Source: Ruminiclostridium cellulolyticum H10 (GTDB taxonomy: Bacteria; Bacillota; Clostridia; Acetivibrionales; DSM-1351). From it: DNA of 64,000 nucleotides. Where the stretch lies: assembly GCF_000022065.1 (NCBI RefSeq), contig NC_011898.1, positions 2,917,501 through 2,981,500 on the forward strand, given 5' to 3'. A model generated the notes under the pieces. That model was not told where the DNA came from. It was given only the letters and a program-made list of their open reading frames with translations, and did not search any database. The position numbers and the translations under genes are program-made. Positions 1-8,424 of the stretch are shown in pieces; within the stretch, counting starts at the first letter, position 1, and each line of letters opens with the position of its first letter.

Positions 1-156
1 TCCCCGCAAATCCTCCTGTTCTCCAGGTCCTTCTCCTATAAACATTATGGGTGCATTAGGATTTCCTCTTCCTATTACTATATTTGTTCTGGTTCCGGCG
101 AGGTCACAGTTCCGACAATTATTACATGTTGAATTTAGCTGTTCCCAGTTAAACAA
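1..156 (-). CDS. Family 4 uracil-DNA glycosylase, N-terminal part
   Basis: Only the first 52 codons are in the window; the gene runs off the left edge. The frame opens at a TTG at 154-156, preceded on the minus strand by a GAGG-containing ribosome site. The peptide has a closely spaced cysteine cluster (CNNCRNC, residues 11-17), then TRTNIVIGRGNPNAP and IGEGPGEQED. This is the hallmark start of iron-sulfur family 4 uracil-DNA glycosylases, where the first cysteines bind a 4Fe-4S cluster and the GEGPG loop belongs to the uracil pocket. The family removes uracil from DNA in base excision repair. The TTG start is an inference from the ribosome site; family membership is fairly sure even from this fragment. 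Confidence 0.85.
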   Translation of the reverse strand, partial: MFNWEQLNSTCNNCRNCDLAGTRTNIVIGRGNPNAPIMFIGEGPGEQEDLRG

Positions 157-414
157 ATTACCTCATCCTTTTATTATTTTATAGTACATCTATCTAATAT
201 TATAATCTATTAAATAAAAATAGTCAGCCGGCCTTTTGTAACCAGTATTCAGAATAATAACCTTTAAAGTCAGCCATTTACATGGATGCGACCCGATAAG
301 TTATACCACCAATTCAATGCTTATACACTTTCTAACTAATAATTGTATTGTTTTACATACTATAATATAATTATGGTAAAACTTTTCAAATATAACGTAA
401 TTGGAGGCATACTC

Positions 415-2391
415 TTGGAAACGTATTTAAAAAATATTTTGAACTTTTTTTCACATGTTAAAATGCCGGGCTTTGCAACAATGATGTCGAGTGTTATTAT
501 ACTATTTTTTATAGGCATAGGGATATGGGGTTTTTCAAGAATCCGCAACATCCAAAAGGGTAATTTGATAATTACTGAATATGGTCTACTAGACAACGAA
601 AAAGAAAAAAAGCCTTTGTTTAAGCTTGTTAAAAAAGATTATATTATTATGCTTGTTATGACTTTATTATACGCTATTCCTGCAATATATAACCTGGGCG
701 GTTTTAAGATACCTGAGACACCATGGGCTCCTGCTGAAAAGAATGACGGGTTTATTGTTGACCTTGGAAAAGAAGTTGATGTAACAAAAGTTATGATTTA
801 TCAAGGATATAATGAAGAAAAATATGACGGTGTCAAGTTCAATATTAAGTTTTTAAATTCAAACGATACATATTCGGACTCTGAGGCCCTTGAGAAATCA
901 GGTTTTTTTTCATGGAAGGTATCTACTAAGGAATTTAAAACCAGTAAAATCAAAATAATTGCCGATAAACCCGGTTCAGCAATTAATGAGCTTGCTATTT
1001 TCGAAAAAGGTTCAACAAAGCCATTTAAAGTCATGAGTATAACCTCTGTCGATCCATTAATAAAAAGTTCTATTAAAAGTCCTGACGGGAAGCCTTATAA
1101 ATTAAGCAACCTGATTGACGAGCAAGATAGAGTTGATTTGTATACTTTATCAGCTACCAATACCTATTTCGATGAAGTATTTTACCCAAGAACTGCTCTT
1201 GACTTCATTAATAAAATCCACCCTTTTGAAAGAACCCATCCACCCCTAGGCAAATACTTCGTTATGATAGGAATGCTTATTTTTGGTGTAAACCCATTCG
1301 GGTGGAGAATTATCGGTACATTATTCGGAGTAGCTATGATTCCTCTTATGTACTTGTTTGGTTATAAGATATTCAAAAAAAGGTTTCTTGCATTTTGTAC
1401 TGCTTTTTTGATGATGTTTGACTTTATGCACTTTGTTCAGACAAGAATATCGACAATTGATGTATATGTAACCTTCTTTGTTATTTTAATGTACTACTAC
1501 ATTTACGACTATTTTGTTAAAAAATCATACAAAGCTGGCCTTAAAAGATCCCTTGTGCCGCTTTTCCTCTGCGGCCTTGCTTTCGGTATAGGGATTGCTA
1601 CCAAATGGATAGCAATGTATGCCGCTGTGGGTATTTTTCTTATACTAGTCATTGCCAAGCTCGACGAAATCGTTTATTACACAGCATACAAAAAGAGCGG
1701 GCTTTCGTCTGACTTATTTAGTAAATTCTGGAGTAAGTACTTTTTTAAAACTGCATTATTTTGTATTTTGTTTTTTATATTAATACCCGGTATAATCTAT
1801 TTCGCTTCATATACATCCATAATGCAGGTTCCGGATAATGGGATTAAAGAGTTTTTCAACAATCAGTCTTTTATGTATAGTTTTCATAACGATTTGAATG
1901 CAAAACATTCATATTCTTCCCAGTGGTTTGAATGGCCGATAATGACTAAGCCTATATGGTTTTATGGTTCAAAAGCACTTGCTGCGGAAAAATTAACTTC
2001 CAGCATCATTTGTATGGGGAACCCGCTAATATGGTGGATAAGCATACCATCACTGATCACAGGAATTATTGTTGCAATCAAAAGAAAAGACAAATATATG
2101 CTCGTTCCTATTTTTGGTGCTCTATTCCAGTATATTCCTTGGATGGTGGTACGCAGAATGGCATTTATATATCATTACTTTTCGGTTATACCTTTTATTA
2201 TAATTATCATTGTATACTTAATTAAAGTATTCATGGAGCTTGGCGGGAATACAAAAAAGATTGTATGTACCTATCTTGTATTGACAGCAATAGTATTTAT
2301 AATGTATTATCCGATTTTATCCGGCATGATTGTACCCAGGTGGTATGCCAGCTTGCTGCAATTGTTCCCGGGCTGGAGTTTCAGATATTAA
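415..2391 (+). CDS. PMT-type membrane glycosyltransferase (GT39 family)
   Basis: Large polytopic membrane protein of about 658 residues related to protein O-mannosyltransferases, which move a sugar from a polyprenyl-phosphate donor to secreted proteins. The family signature is visible as FDEVFYPRTALDF, followed by HPPLGKYF and many hydrophobic helices. An unusual soluble stretch near residues 80-190 (DLGKEVDVTKVMIYQGYN) resembles a discoidin-like beta-sandwich placed before the catalytic core. The frame is open from 343, but the TTG at 415 has GGAGG seven bases upstream, so I take that start. It stands alone and ends just before a long hairpin. The bacterial acceptor is unknown; surface glycoproteins or cellulosomal proteins are plausible. 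Confidence 0.82.
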   Translation: METYLKNILNFFSHVKMPGFATMMSSVIILFFIGIGIWGFSRIRNIQKGNLIITEYGLLDNEKEKKPLFKLVKKDYIIMLVMTLLYAIPAIYNLGGFKIPETPWAPAEKNDGFIVDLGKEVDVTKVMIYQGYNEEKYDGVKFNIKFLNSNDTYSDSEALEKSGFFSWKVSTKEFKTSKIKIIADKPGSAINELAIFEKGSTKPFKVMSITSVDPLIKSSIKSPDGKPYKLSNLIDEQDRVDLYTLSATNTYFDEVFYPRTALDFINKIHPFERTHPPLGKYFVMIGMLIFGVNPFGWRIIGTLFGVAMIPLMYLFGYKIFKKRFLAFCTAFLMMFDFMHFVQTRISTIDVYVTFFVILMYYYIYDYFVKKSYKAGLKRSLVPLFLCGLAFGIGIATKWIAMYAAVGIFLILVIAKLDEIVYYTAYKKSGLSSDLFSKFWSKYFFKTALFCILFFILIPGIIYFASYTSIMQVPDNGIKEFFNNQSFMYSFHNDLNAKHSYSSQWFEWPIMTKPIWFYGSKALAAEKLTSSIICMGNPLIWWISIPSLITGIIVAIKRKDKYMLVPIFGALFQYIPWMVVRRMAFIYHYFSVIPFIIIIIVYLIKVFMELGGNTKKIVCTYLVLTAIVFIMYYPILSGMIVPRWYASLLQLFPGWSFRY

Positions 2392-2401
2392 CTTAAAAAA
2401 T

Positions 2402-2495
2402 AAAAAGTAGGAAGTGTTGTACCGACCCCCAATCGTTAGATTATGGCCTAACTTTTGGGGGTTGGTACATGTCTAAGTTATACTTCCTACTTTTT
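2402..2495. terminator. Long quasi-palindrome, probable terminator
   Basis: Outer 14-bp arms (2402-2415 with 2482-2495) start with A-runs and end in T-runs. Inner 14-bp arms (2419-2432 with 2455-2468, one G-U) enclose a further 5-bp GTTAG/CTAAC pair. It can end transcription from the upstream glycosyltransferase and perhaps from the opposite side. It is longer and more layered than a normal terminator, so a small palindromic repeat element is an alternative. Confidence 0.7.
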
Positions 2496-2525
2496 TAATA
2501 AATAATTTTATATTAATTTAACAAA

Positions 2526-2570
2526 ATAAAAAGCCCTGCACACAGCACCAATTGCGAATGCACAAGACTT
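2526..2570 (-). terminator. Terminator of the tRNA-Thr/Tyr unit
   Basis: On the minus strand, just after the tRNA-Tyr CCA, AAGTCT..TGCA (2559-2570) pairs with TGCAGGGCTT (2531-2540), with G-U pairs and a small bulge, followed by a T-rich run. Confidence 0.6.
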
Positions 2571-2572
2571 TG

Positions 2573-2657
2573 TGGTGGAGGGAGATGGATTCGAACCATC
2601 GAAGTCAGAGACAACAGATTTACAGTCTGCCCCCTTTGGCCACTCGGGAACCCCTCC
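2573..2657 (-). tRNA. tRNA-Tyr (anticodon GTA)
   Basis: Class II tRNA of 85 nt with encoded CCA (2573-2575). The acceptor GGAGGGG pairs with TCCCTCC, the anticodon loop reads CTGTAAA with GTA, a long variable arm follows, and the T-arm has GGTTCGAATCC. It lies 3 bp downstream of tRNA-Thr and is probably cotranscribed with it. Confidence 0.97.
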
Positions 2658-2660
2658 ATA

Positions 2661-2736
2661 TGGAGCTGGCGGACGGAATCGAACCCCCGACCTGCTGATT
2701 ACAAGTCAGCTGCTCTACCTGCTGAGCTACACCAGC
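2661..2736 (-). tRNA. tRNA-Thr (anticodon TGT)
   Basis: 76 nt including encoded CCA (2661-2663). The acceptor GCTGGTG pairs with CGCCAGC across a G-U-containing stem, the anticodon loop is CTTGTAA and the T-arm GGGGGTTCGATTCC. It is the first gene after the promoter at 2797-2825 and precedes tRNA-Tyr. Confidence 0.97.
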
Positions 2737-2796
2737 ACATTTATAGCAGATACTTCAAAATTTTGTCGAGCAAATGCTTTGCCCAACTGCTTAAAT

Positions 2797-2825
2797 ATAA
2801 TAACATGGGACTAAGTAACTGTCAA
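2797..2825 (-). promoter_or_regulatory. Promoter of tRNA-Thr/Tyr
   Basis: Minus-strand -35 TTGACA (2820-2825), 17-bp spacer, -10 TATTAT (2797-2802), about 60 bp before tRNA-Thr. It is a near-perfect vegetative sigma factor promoter. Confidence 0.8.
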
Positions 2826-2894
2826 CACTTTATTTTAAAATTTTTACTGTATTTTTTAGGAATATTTTAGCAATTATAAAAATCAATTCAGAAC

Positions 2895-2931
2895 GAAAAA
2901 AGCAACTTCCTATAAACGAAAGTTGCTTTTT
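2895..2931 (-). terminator. Terminator of the tRNA-Glu/Asp unit
   Basis: AAAAAGCAACTT pairs with AAGTTGCTTTTT around a short loop; on the minus strand it ends in a T-run, 13 bp after tRNA-Asp. It separates the Glu/Asp transcript from the Thr/Tyr promoter. Confidence 0.8.
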
Positions 2932-2943
2932 GTATAATTTAAA

Positions 2944-3020
2944 TGGCGACCCGGAACGGGCTCGAACCGTCGACCTCCAGCGTGACAGGCTGGCATTCTA
3001 ACCAACTGAACTACCGGGCC
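2944..3020 (-). tRNA. tRNA-Asp (anticodon GTC)
   Basis: 77 nt with encoded CCA (2944-2946). The acceptor GGCCCGG pairs with CCGGGTC, the anticodon loop is CTGTCAC and the T-arm ACGGTTCGAGCCCGT. It follows tRNA-Glu by about 20 bp in the same direction. Confidence 0.97.
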
Positions 3021-3039
3021 ATTTATTTAAAAATTATAA

Positions 3040-3114
3040 TGGTGACCCATAGGGGACTCGAACCCCTGTTACCGCCGTGAAAGGGCGGTGTCTTAACCGC
3101 TTGACCAATGGGCC
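3040..3114 (-). tRNA. tRNA-Glu (anticodon TTC)
   Basis: 75 nt with encoded CCA (3040-3042). The acceptor GGCCCAT pairs with ATGGGTC, the anticodon loop is CTTTCAC and the T-arm AGGGGTTCGAGTCCCCT. First gene of the Glu/Asp unit. Confidence 0.97.
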
Positions 3115-3155
3115 TTATGTTTATCCGCCGAACGTCTCGTCGACTGACAAGCTAT

Positions 3156-3184
3156 ATTGTAACGGGGTATAGCTAAAAAGTCAA
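3156..3184 (-). promoter_or_regulatory. Promoter of tRNA-Glu/Asp
   Basis: Minus-strand -35 TTGACT (3179-3184), 17-bp spacer, -10 TACAAT (3156-3161), about 40 bp before tRNA-Glu. Confidence 0.8.
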
Positions 3185-3377
3185 GCAATTTTTTATCTTT
3201 TTTTATTTCTACTTAGCTTAGCTAAAATAGATGCTGATAAAGCAGTTATATATAGGTATGGCTTTTGAAAAAGGAAATAAAAACTAATTATATATGATAT
3301 AATTTATCGCAAGAAGCCACTGCAATGGAATTATGGTTTACGATAGCAAATAATAATGAAAGGTTGGTAGAAACATA

Positions 3378-3806
3378 ATGTGGAGTGAACTTTACAACTC
3401 AAATAACAAACCTACCTTTGAAAATGTTAATGATTTTGTTAATAGTACGCTATGGGATGAGCTCTGTTTATTTGTGGAAAGTACTTATTCTATATTACCT
3501 AAATTAGAGTTCAGTAAATGTTCTATGCAGAAGGGCTGGAACATTAAGTATAAAAAGAGTAGCAAGTCACTATGTACTCTTTATCCGATGGATGGCTACT
3601 TTATTGTGCTTATTGTTATTGGTAAGAAGGAACTGACTGAGGCAGATATGGTTATTCCAACTTGCAGCCCCTATACACAAAACTTGTTTTTAGAGACACC
3701 CTCTTCTTACTGTGGCAGATGGCTCATGATTGAAGTAAAAGAGAAGTCTACACTTGAAGACGTGAAGAAACTAATACAATTACGTGTAAAGCCATTAAAT
3801 AAATGA
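3378..3806 (+). CDS. DUF3788 family protein
   Basis: Soluble protein of 142 residues that matches, from memory, the DUF3788 pattern: a short N-terminal segment (WSELYNSNNKPT), then LPKLEFSKCSMQKGWNIKYKKSSKSLCTLYPM and an aromatic-hydrophobic beta strand FIVLIVIG. Function is unknown; members are scattered singly in clostridial genomes. It is the only plus-strand gene inside a minus-strand tRNA array, which suggests later arrival. A GAAAGG about 13 bases before the ATG is a weak, distant ribosome site. A strong hairpin terminator follows it. The family call is moderately sure, and no role can be stated. Confidence 0.7.
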   Translation: MWSELYNSNNKPTFENVNDFVNSTLWDELCLFVESTYSILPKLEFSKCSMQKGWNIKYKKSSKSLCTLYPMDGYFIVLIVIGKKELTEADMVIPTCSPYTQNLFLETPSSYCGRWLMIEVKEKSTLEDVKKLIQLRVKPLNK

Positions 3807-3850
3807 AAGGGCTAAGTGTAATCTTAATTCGAAACGATACTATTAAAATA

Positions 3851-3892
3851 AAAAGCATGAATTTCATTTACTGAAATTCACGCTTTTTATTT
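3851..3892. terminator. Terminator between DUF3788 gene and tRNA-Lys
   Basis: Arms 3851-3866 and 3872-3887 (AAAAGC..GAATTTCA with TGAAATTC..GCTTTT) with T-rich flanks on both strands. It can serve both convergent genes. Confidence 0.8.
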
Positions 3893-3893
3893 T

Positions 3894-3969
3894 TGGTGAC
3901 CCATCCGCGACTCGAACGCGGGACACCTTGATTAAAAGTCAAGTGCTCTGCCAACTGAGCTAATGGGTC
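3894..3969 (-). tRNA. tRNA-Lys (anticodon TTT)
   Basis: 76 nt with encoded CCA (3894-3896). The acceptor GACCCAT pairs with ATGGGTC, the anticodon loop is CTTTTAA and the T-arm CGCGTTCGAGTCGCG. It has its own promoter at 3998-4026. Confidence 0.97.
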
Positions 3970-3997
3970 ATACAAGTTTTCCGAATCACAAGTATAA

Positions 3998-4026
3998 ATA
4001 ATACTTAATAAATTCCCTTTTGTCAA
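3998..4026 (-). promoter_or_regulatory. Promoter of tRNA-Lys
   Basis: Minus-strand consensus -35 TTGACA (4021-4026), 17-bp spacer, -10 TATTAT (3998-4003), ending 28 bp before the tRNA. Confidence 0.85.
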
Positions 4027-4061
4027 CTCATTTTTTTAAAATAATTAAATTTTTTCTAAAA

Positions 4062-4100
4062 AAATAAAATATAATGGCAAAATGCCATTATATTTTATTT
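4062..4100 (-). terminator. purA terminator
   Basis: An 18-bp hairpin (4062-4079 with 4083-4100) with a TTT loop and a T-run on the minus strand, 20 bp after the purA stop. Confidence 0.85.
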
Positions 4101-4120
4101 TTAGTTACATTATTCTATGG

Positions 4121-5407
<1,287 letters not shown>

Positions 5408-5427
5408 CTATCCATAAATATTCAAAC

Positions 5428-5461
5428 CATATCAAAAACGATGTTTCATTCTTTTGATATG
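5428..5461 (-). promoter_or_regulatory. Inverted repeat in the purA leader
   Basis: A perfect 10-bp inverted repeat (CATATCAAAA 5428-5437, TTTTGATATG 5452-5461) with a 14-nt centre lies between the purA promoter and its ribosome site. It could be an operator or an RNA hairpin. It does not look like a known purine riboswitch. Confidence 0.45.
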
Positions 5462-5486
5462 TGATATTTGCTAATTCAACTATTAA

Positions 5487-5515
5487 ATTATAACGTAGTA
5501 AAATTTATAATTCAA
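5487..5515 (-). promoter_or_regulatory. purA promoter
   Basis: Minus-strand -35 TTGAAT (5510-5515), 17-bp spacer, -10 TATAAT (5487-5492), leaving a leader of about 85 nt before purA. Confidence 0.75.
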
Positions 5516-5584
5516 CATAAAGAAATACAGTCTGCTAAATATGTATCCTTTCGGATTTTTAAATTAACTGTTTGCTCAAAACAA

Positions 5585-5614
5585 AAATACCTGGGAAAAG
5601 GGTTCCAGGTATTT
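5585..5614 (-). terminator. Terminator of the DUF1858 gene
   Basis: AAATACCTGG / CCAGGTATTT stem (5585-5594, 5605-5614) with a T-rich tail on the minus strand, just beyond the stop at 5626. Confidence 0.8.
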
Positions 5615-5625
5615 CTTATATTACA

Positions 5626-5829
5626 TTATTTGTTTTCAAGGTATTTATTTAAGTTATCAATTAATTGGTCTGCATCTATACCATGAATTGCACACGCATC
5701 TTCAATGCTTTCACCTGAAGATGACGGACACCCAAGGCAGTGCATTCCGCTTTCGAGAAATATGGGAACTGTGCCCTTATCCATGTTTAATACGTCAGAT
5801 ATAATCATGTCCTTAGTTACCTTAGCCAT
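5626..5829 (-). CDS. DUF1858 domain protein
   Basis: A 67-residue cytoplasmic protein that is essentially one DUF1858 domain: TKDMIISDVLNM..GTVPIFLESGMHCLGCPSSSGESIEDACAIHGID. The conserved HCLGC motif holds a CxxC pair that could bind metal or act in redox. Such domains occur alone or fused to hybrid-cluster and nitrogen-fixation-type proteins; the biochemical role is unknown. It lies 102 bp downstream of the fumarase genes in the same direction and may be cotranscribed with them, with its own terminator after it. Fumarase is an Fe-S enzyme, so a link to cluster or redox handling is possible but only inferred. Confidence 0.85.
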   Translation of the reverse strand: MAKVTKDMIISDVLNMDKGTVPIFLESGMHCLGCPSSSGESIEDACAIHGIDADQLIDNLNKYLENK

Positions 5830-5931
5830 TATGATAAACCTCCCTTATGATATTTTGCAATCAACAAATGCTGTCACTTTTGTATTATACACTATTCATT
5901 TTTAAAAATATACTACCTATTAACAGCTTGT

Positions 5932-6489
5932 TTATAGTTTTATTTTCCTATACTGTTTTCTCCCGCTTTCATACAAGTTATTTCCATGGCTGTCAATAAC
6001 TACAATTAATGGAAAGTTTATAATTTCAAGATGTCTTACAGCTTCGGCACCTAATTCCGGGAAAGCAATAATTTCCTGCCTTTTAATACATTCTGCCATT
6101 AAAGCACCTGCACCGCCTATTGCACCCAAATAAACCGCACCATACTCTTTCATTGCATTTATAACATTTTGGTCTCTCAGACCCTTACCTATCATGGCAG
6201 TTTCACCAAGCCTGATTAGTGTGGGAGCATAAGCATCCATTCTGTAACTAGAAGTTGGCCCTGCCGAACCAATAATTTCACCTTCCCTGGAAGGACATGG
6301 CCCTACATAATAAATAGTTTGATTTGACATGTCAAACGGAAGCTCCCTGTTCTCCTGTAACAATTCTATCATTTTTTTGTGTGCAGCATCTCTGGCAGTA
6401 TAAATAGTACCACTGAGTGAAACAGTATCGCCCGCTTTCAGCAGCCTGGCCTTGTCCCTGTCAAAAGGTGCCGTTAATATATGATGCAT
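5932..6489 (-). CDS. Class I fumarate hydratase, beta subunit
   Basis: C-terminal half of the two-subunit Fe-S fumarase / L(+)-tartrate dehydratase family, 185 residues. It hydrates fumarate to malate together with the alpha subunit encoded 13 bp upstream. Recognisable segments are LKAGDTVSLSGTIYTARDAAHK near the start, YVGPCPSREGEIIGSAGPTSSYRMD in the middle and YLGAIGGAGALM near the end. Fumarase and tartrate dehydratase cannot be separated by eye; in an anaerobe with an incomplete reductive TCA branch, fumarase is the likelier role. Confidence 0.9.
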   Translation of the reverse strand: MHHILTAPFDRDKARLLKAGDTVSLSGTIYTARDAAHKKMIELLQENRELPFDMSNQTIYYVGPCPSREGEIIGSAGPTSSYRMDAYAPTLIRLGETAMIGKGLRDQNVINAMKEYGAVYLGAIGGAGALMAECIKRQEIIAFPELGAEAVRHLEIINFPLIVVIDSHGNNLYESGRKQYRKIKL

Positions 6490-6502
6490 TCTTCTTCCCC
6501 CC

Positions 6503-7345
6503 CTATAATATTACATCTGCATGGCGTGTAACATGACAGCTTATGTTAACTGCAACAGGTAGCCCTGCTATATGTGTAGGATATGTTTCTACATTGACTG
6601 CGAGTGCTGTCGTATTCCCGCCCAACCCGGCCGGACCTATGCCCAAATGATTTATCTTATCCAGCATTTCATTTTCAAGGTTTCTAACATATTCTATGTT
6701 ACTACGTACATTTATCGGTCTAAACAATGCCCTTTTTGCCATGATAGATGCTTTTTCCATTGTTCCACCTACTCCTACTCCTACCACTATAGGGGGACAC
6801 GGATTCGGACCTGCCTTGTCAACTGTTTCAAGAATAAAATTCTTAACGCCCTCAATGCCATCAGAAGGCTTCAGCATTTTTAATGCACTCATATTCTCGC
6901 TGCCAAAGCCTTTAGGAGCCAATTCAATTTTAAGTATATCACCTTCTACAATATCATAATGAATAACAGCTGGTGTATTATCACCGGTGTTTACTCTTTC
7001 AATAGGGTCGCCAACAACTGATTTTCTTAAAAATCCTTCCTTGTACCCTCTCCTCACACCTTCATTTATTGCTTCTGTCAACCCTCCGCCTGCTATATGA
7101 ACCTCCTGACCAATTGTTACAAAAAGCACCGCCATACCTGTGTCCTGGCATATTGCTACTTTTTTATCGGCAGCCAGATTAGCATTTATCAGAAGTTTAT
7201 CAAGTATTTCCTTGCCAATCTCCGATTCCTCGCATTCCATACCTTTTTTCATGGCTGTTTTAATATCGTTGTTAAGGAAATAATTTGCTTGTATACATAG
7301 CCTGCTGACTTCTTCTATTATTGTGGTAACATTAATCTCTCTCAT
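6503..7345 (-). CDS. Class I fumarate hydratase, alpha subunit
   Basis: N-terminal half (280 residues) of the heterodimeric class I fumarase. Three cysteines expected to hold the catalytic 4Fe-4S cluster are at Cys66 (ICQDTG), Cys183 (GPNPCPP) and Cys270 (ISCHVTRHAD). GGTMEKASIMAK and LGIGPAGLGGNTTALAV are typical of the family. The ATG has a GGAGG ribosome site. It is first in the alpha-beta(-DUF1858) unit behind a promoter at 7388-7416. The split into two genes is usual in anaerobic Firmicutes and Archaea. Confidence 0.92.
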   Translation of the reverse strand: MREINVTTIIEEVSRLCIQANYFLNNDIKTAMKKGMECEESEIGKEILDKLLINANLAADKKVAICQDTGMAVLFVTIGQEVHIAGGGLTEAINEGVRRGYKEGFLRKSVVGDPIERVNTGDNTPAVIHYDIVEGDILKIELAPKGFGSENMSALKMLKPSDGIEGVKNFILETVDKAGPNPCPPIVVGVGVGGTMEKASIMAKRALFRPINVRSNIEYVRNLENEMLDKINHLGIGPAGLGGNTTALAVNVETYPTHIAGLPVAVNISCHVTRHADVIL

Positions 7346-7387
7346 GCTTCCTCCATTTAAACTGTTAAATTAAAGTAATACTTTCTT

Positions 7388-7416
7388 ATTATACATTTAC
7401 CAATTTGTCTCAACAA
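7388..7416 (-). promoter_or_regulatory. Promoter of the fumarase genes
   Basis: Minus-strand -35 TTGTTG (7411-7416), 17-bp spacer, -10 TATAAT (7388-7393), about 40 bp before the alpha-subunit ATG. Confidence 0.65.
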
Positions 7417-7472
7417 CTGTTATTAAATATTTATATCCATTATAATAGCTTTCAAAACCCGTAAAACTGCTA

Positions 7473-7501
7473 AAGACAAACCGCTGTTTTTTTAGTATAA
7501 T
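7473..7501 (+). promoter_or_regulatory. Promoter of the universal stress protein
   Basis: -35 AAGACA (7473-7478, weak), 17-bp spacer, -10 TATAAT (7496-7501), about 65 bp before the TTG start. Confidence 0.55.
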
Positions 7502-7568
7502 GTTGATATAGGAGTTTTACTATATTATCCCCGAAAACATTTTATTACGGGTATAAGGAGGCCATTTT

Positions 7569-7952
7569 TTGAAATCAACTGCCAGTAATATTTTGGTTTG
7601 CGTAACACAACAGAAGACTTGTGAAAGGCTTATAAAAAAAGCATTGGAGTTCTCAAATGATGAAGATTCGCTGTTTATAATACACGTAGCAAAAAACGAC
7701 TGGAGTTTTCTTGATAATGAAAAAGAAGGGGAAGCTCTGGAATATCTTTTCGGTATTGCAAAATCGGTCGGTGCAAATCTTACGGTTTTAAGATCAGACG
7801 ATATTGTAGATACTATTGTTTCCTATTCCCAGGATAACAACATAGATTTGTTAGTCATGGGTGATTCCAAGGGAGACCACAGTGAAAATTACTTTTATAA
7901 AGCTTTAAAATCCAGATTGGACAAGGCTAATATTCATGTTGTTCCTAACTAA
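7569..7952 (+). CDS. Universal stress protein (UspA family)
   Basis: A single-domain Usp of 127 residues, cytoplasmic. It opens with the beta strand ILVCVTQQKTCERLIKKALEFS and contains FIIHVAKNDW and IDLLVMGDSKGDHSENYFYKALKSRL, the usual core and glycine-rich loop. The loop lacks the full GxxGxxxxxxxxGS(S/T) ATP motif, so ATP binding is doubtful. The start is TTG with AAGGAGG seven bases upstream. Such proteins are induced in stress; some resemble the Usp domain of the KdpD sensor. It stands alone, divergent from the fumarase genes. Confidence 0.8.
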   Translation: MKSTASNILVCVTQQKTCERLIKKALEFSNDEDSLFIIHVAKNDWSFLDNEKEGEALEYLFGIAKSVGANLTVLRSDDIVDTIVSYSQDNNIDLLVMGDSKGDHSENYFYKALKSRLDKANIHVVPN

Positions 7953-8016
7953 AAACTAAAACGATTATATATTTCCTATTTTGATGGTACAAAATAACTA
8001 TTTTAGGCTGAAAGGC

Positions 8017-8045
8017 TTGACTTTAGCGAGCTTTCATTATAAAAT
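8017..8045 (+). promoter_or_regulatory. Promoter of the HU gene
   Basis: -35 TTGACT (8017-8022), 17-bp spacer, -10 TAAAAT (8040-8045), leaving a short leader of about 28 nt. Confidence 0.8.
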
Positions 8046-8079
8046 ATTGTCGAATTCCATTTTTAGGAGGTTGTATATA

Positions 8080-8355
8080 ATGAATAAATCAGATTTAATC
8101 AATTCCATCGCTACAAAGTCAGGCTTAAATAAGAAAAATAGTGAAGCTGCTTTGAATGCTTTTATTTCATCCGTAGAGGAAACTCTAAAAGCTGGCGATA
8201 AAGTTACATTAGTTGGATTTGGAACTTTCGAAGTTAGAGAAAGAGCTGCTAGAAAAGGCAGAAACCCTCAGACTAAGGAAGAAATCACTATTCCAGCTTC
8301 CAAGGCTCCAGTATTTAAGGCTGGAAAGGGTTTAAAGGATAACGTAAACGTATAA
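8080..8355 (+). CDS. hup: Nucleoid protein HU
   Basis: A 91-residue HU/IHF-family protein that bends and compacts DNA as a dimer. [28 protein letters not shown] forms the helical dimer body; [41 protein letters not shown] includes the DNA-inserting arm with the family-defining NPQT proline. The frame is open from 7981, but the ATG at 8080 has AGGAGG at the right distance and is the conserved start. It is a monocistronic gene with its own promoter and terminator. Confidence 0.97.
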   Translation: MNKSDLINSIATKSGLNKKNSEAALNAFISSVEETLKAGDKVTLVGFGTFEVRERAARKGRNPQTKEEITIPASKAPVFKAGKGLKDNVNV

Positions 8356-8367
8356 TACTGACTACAT

Positions 8368-8420
8368 AAAGGGGGCTGTCCTAAGGCAGAATTAGTTTCT
8401 TTCTTACGACAGCCCCTTTT
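8368..8420 (+). terminator. HU gene terminator
   Basis: AAAGGGGGCTGTC (8368-8380) pairs with GACAGCCCCTTT (8408-8419), followed by TTTTGTATTT. It may also serve the convergent Spo0A-like gene. Confidence 0.85.
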
Positions 8421-8424
8421 GTAT

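Noticed and set aside
2572-2814. Plus-strand open frame of 80 codons
   Set aside because: It is a chance reading across the minus-strand tRNA-Tyr and tRNA-Thr genes.
5428-5461. Purine riboswitch before purA
   Set aside because: The conserved three-way junction loops are absent; only a simple inverted repeat is present.
7981-8079. Longer N-terminus for HU
   Set aside because: Not conserved in HU; the promoter lies inside this stretch and the ribosome site precedes the ATG at 8080.
8408-8420. GACAGCCCC at the HU terminator as an IS end like that at 24348
   Set aside because: Here it is one arm of a normal terminator stem and no second end or transposase is near.
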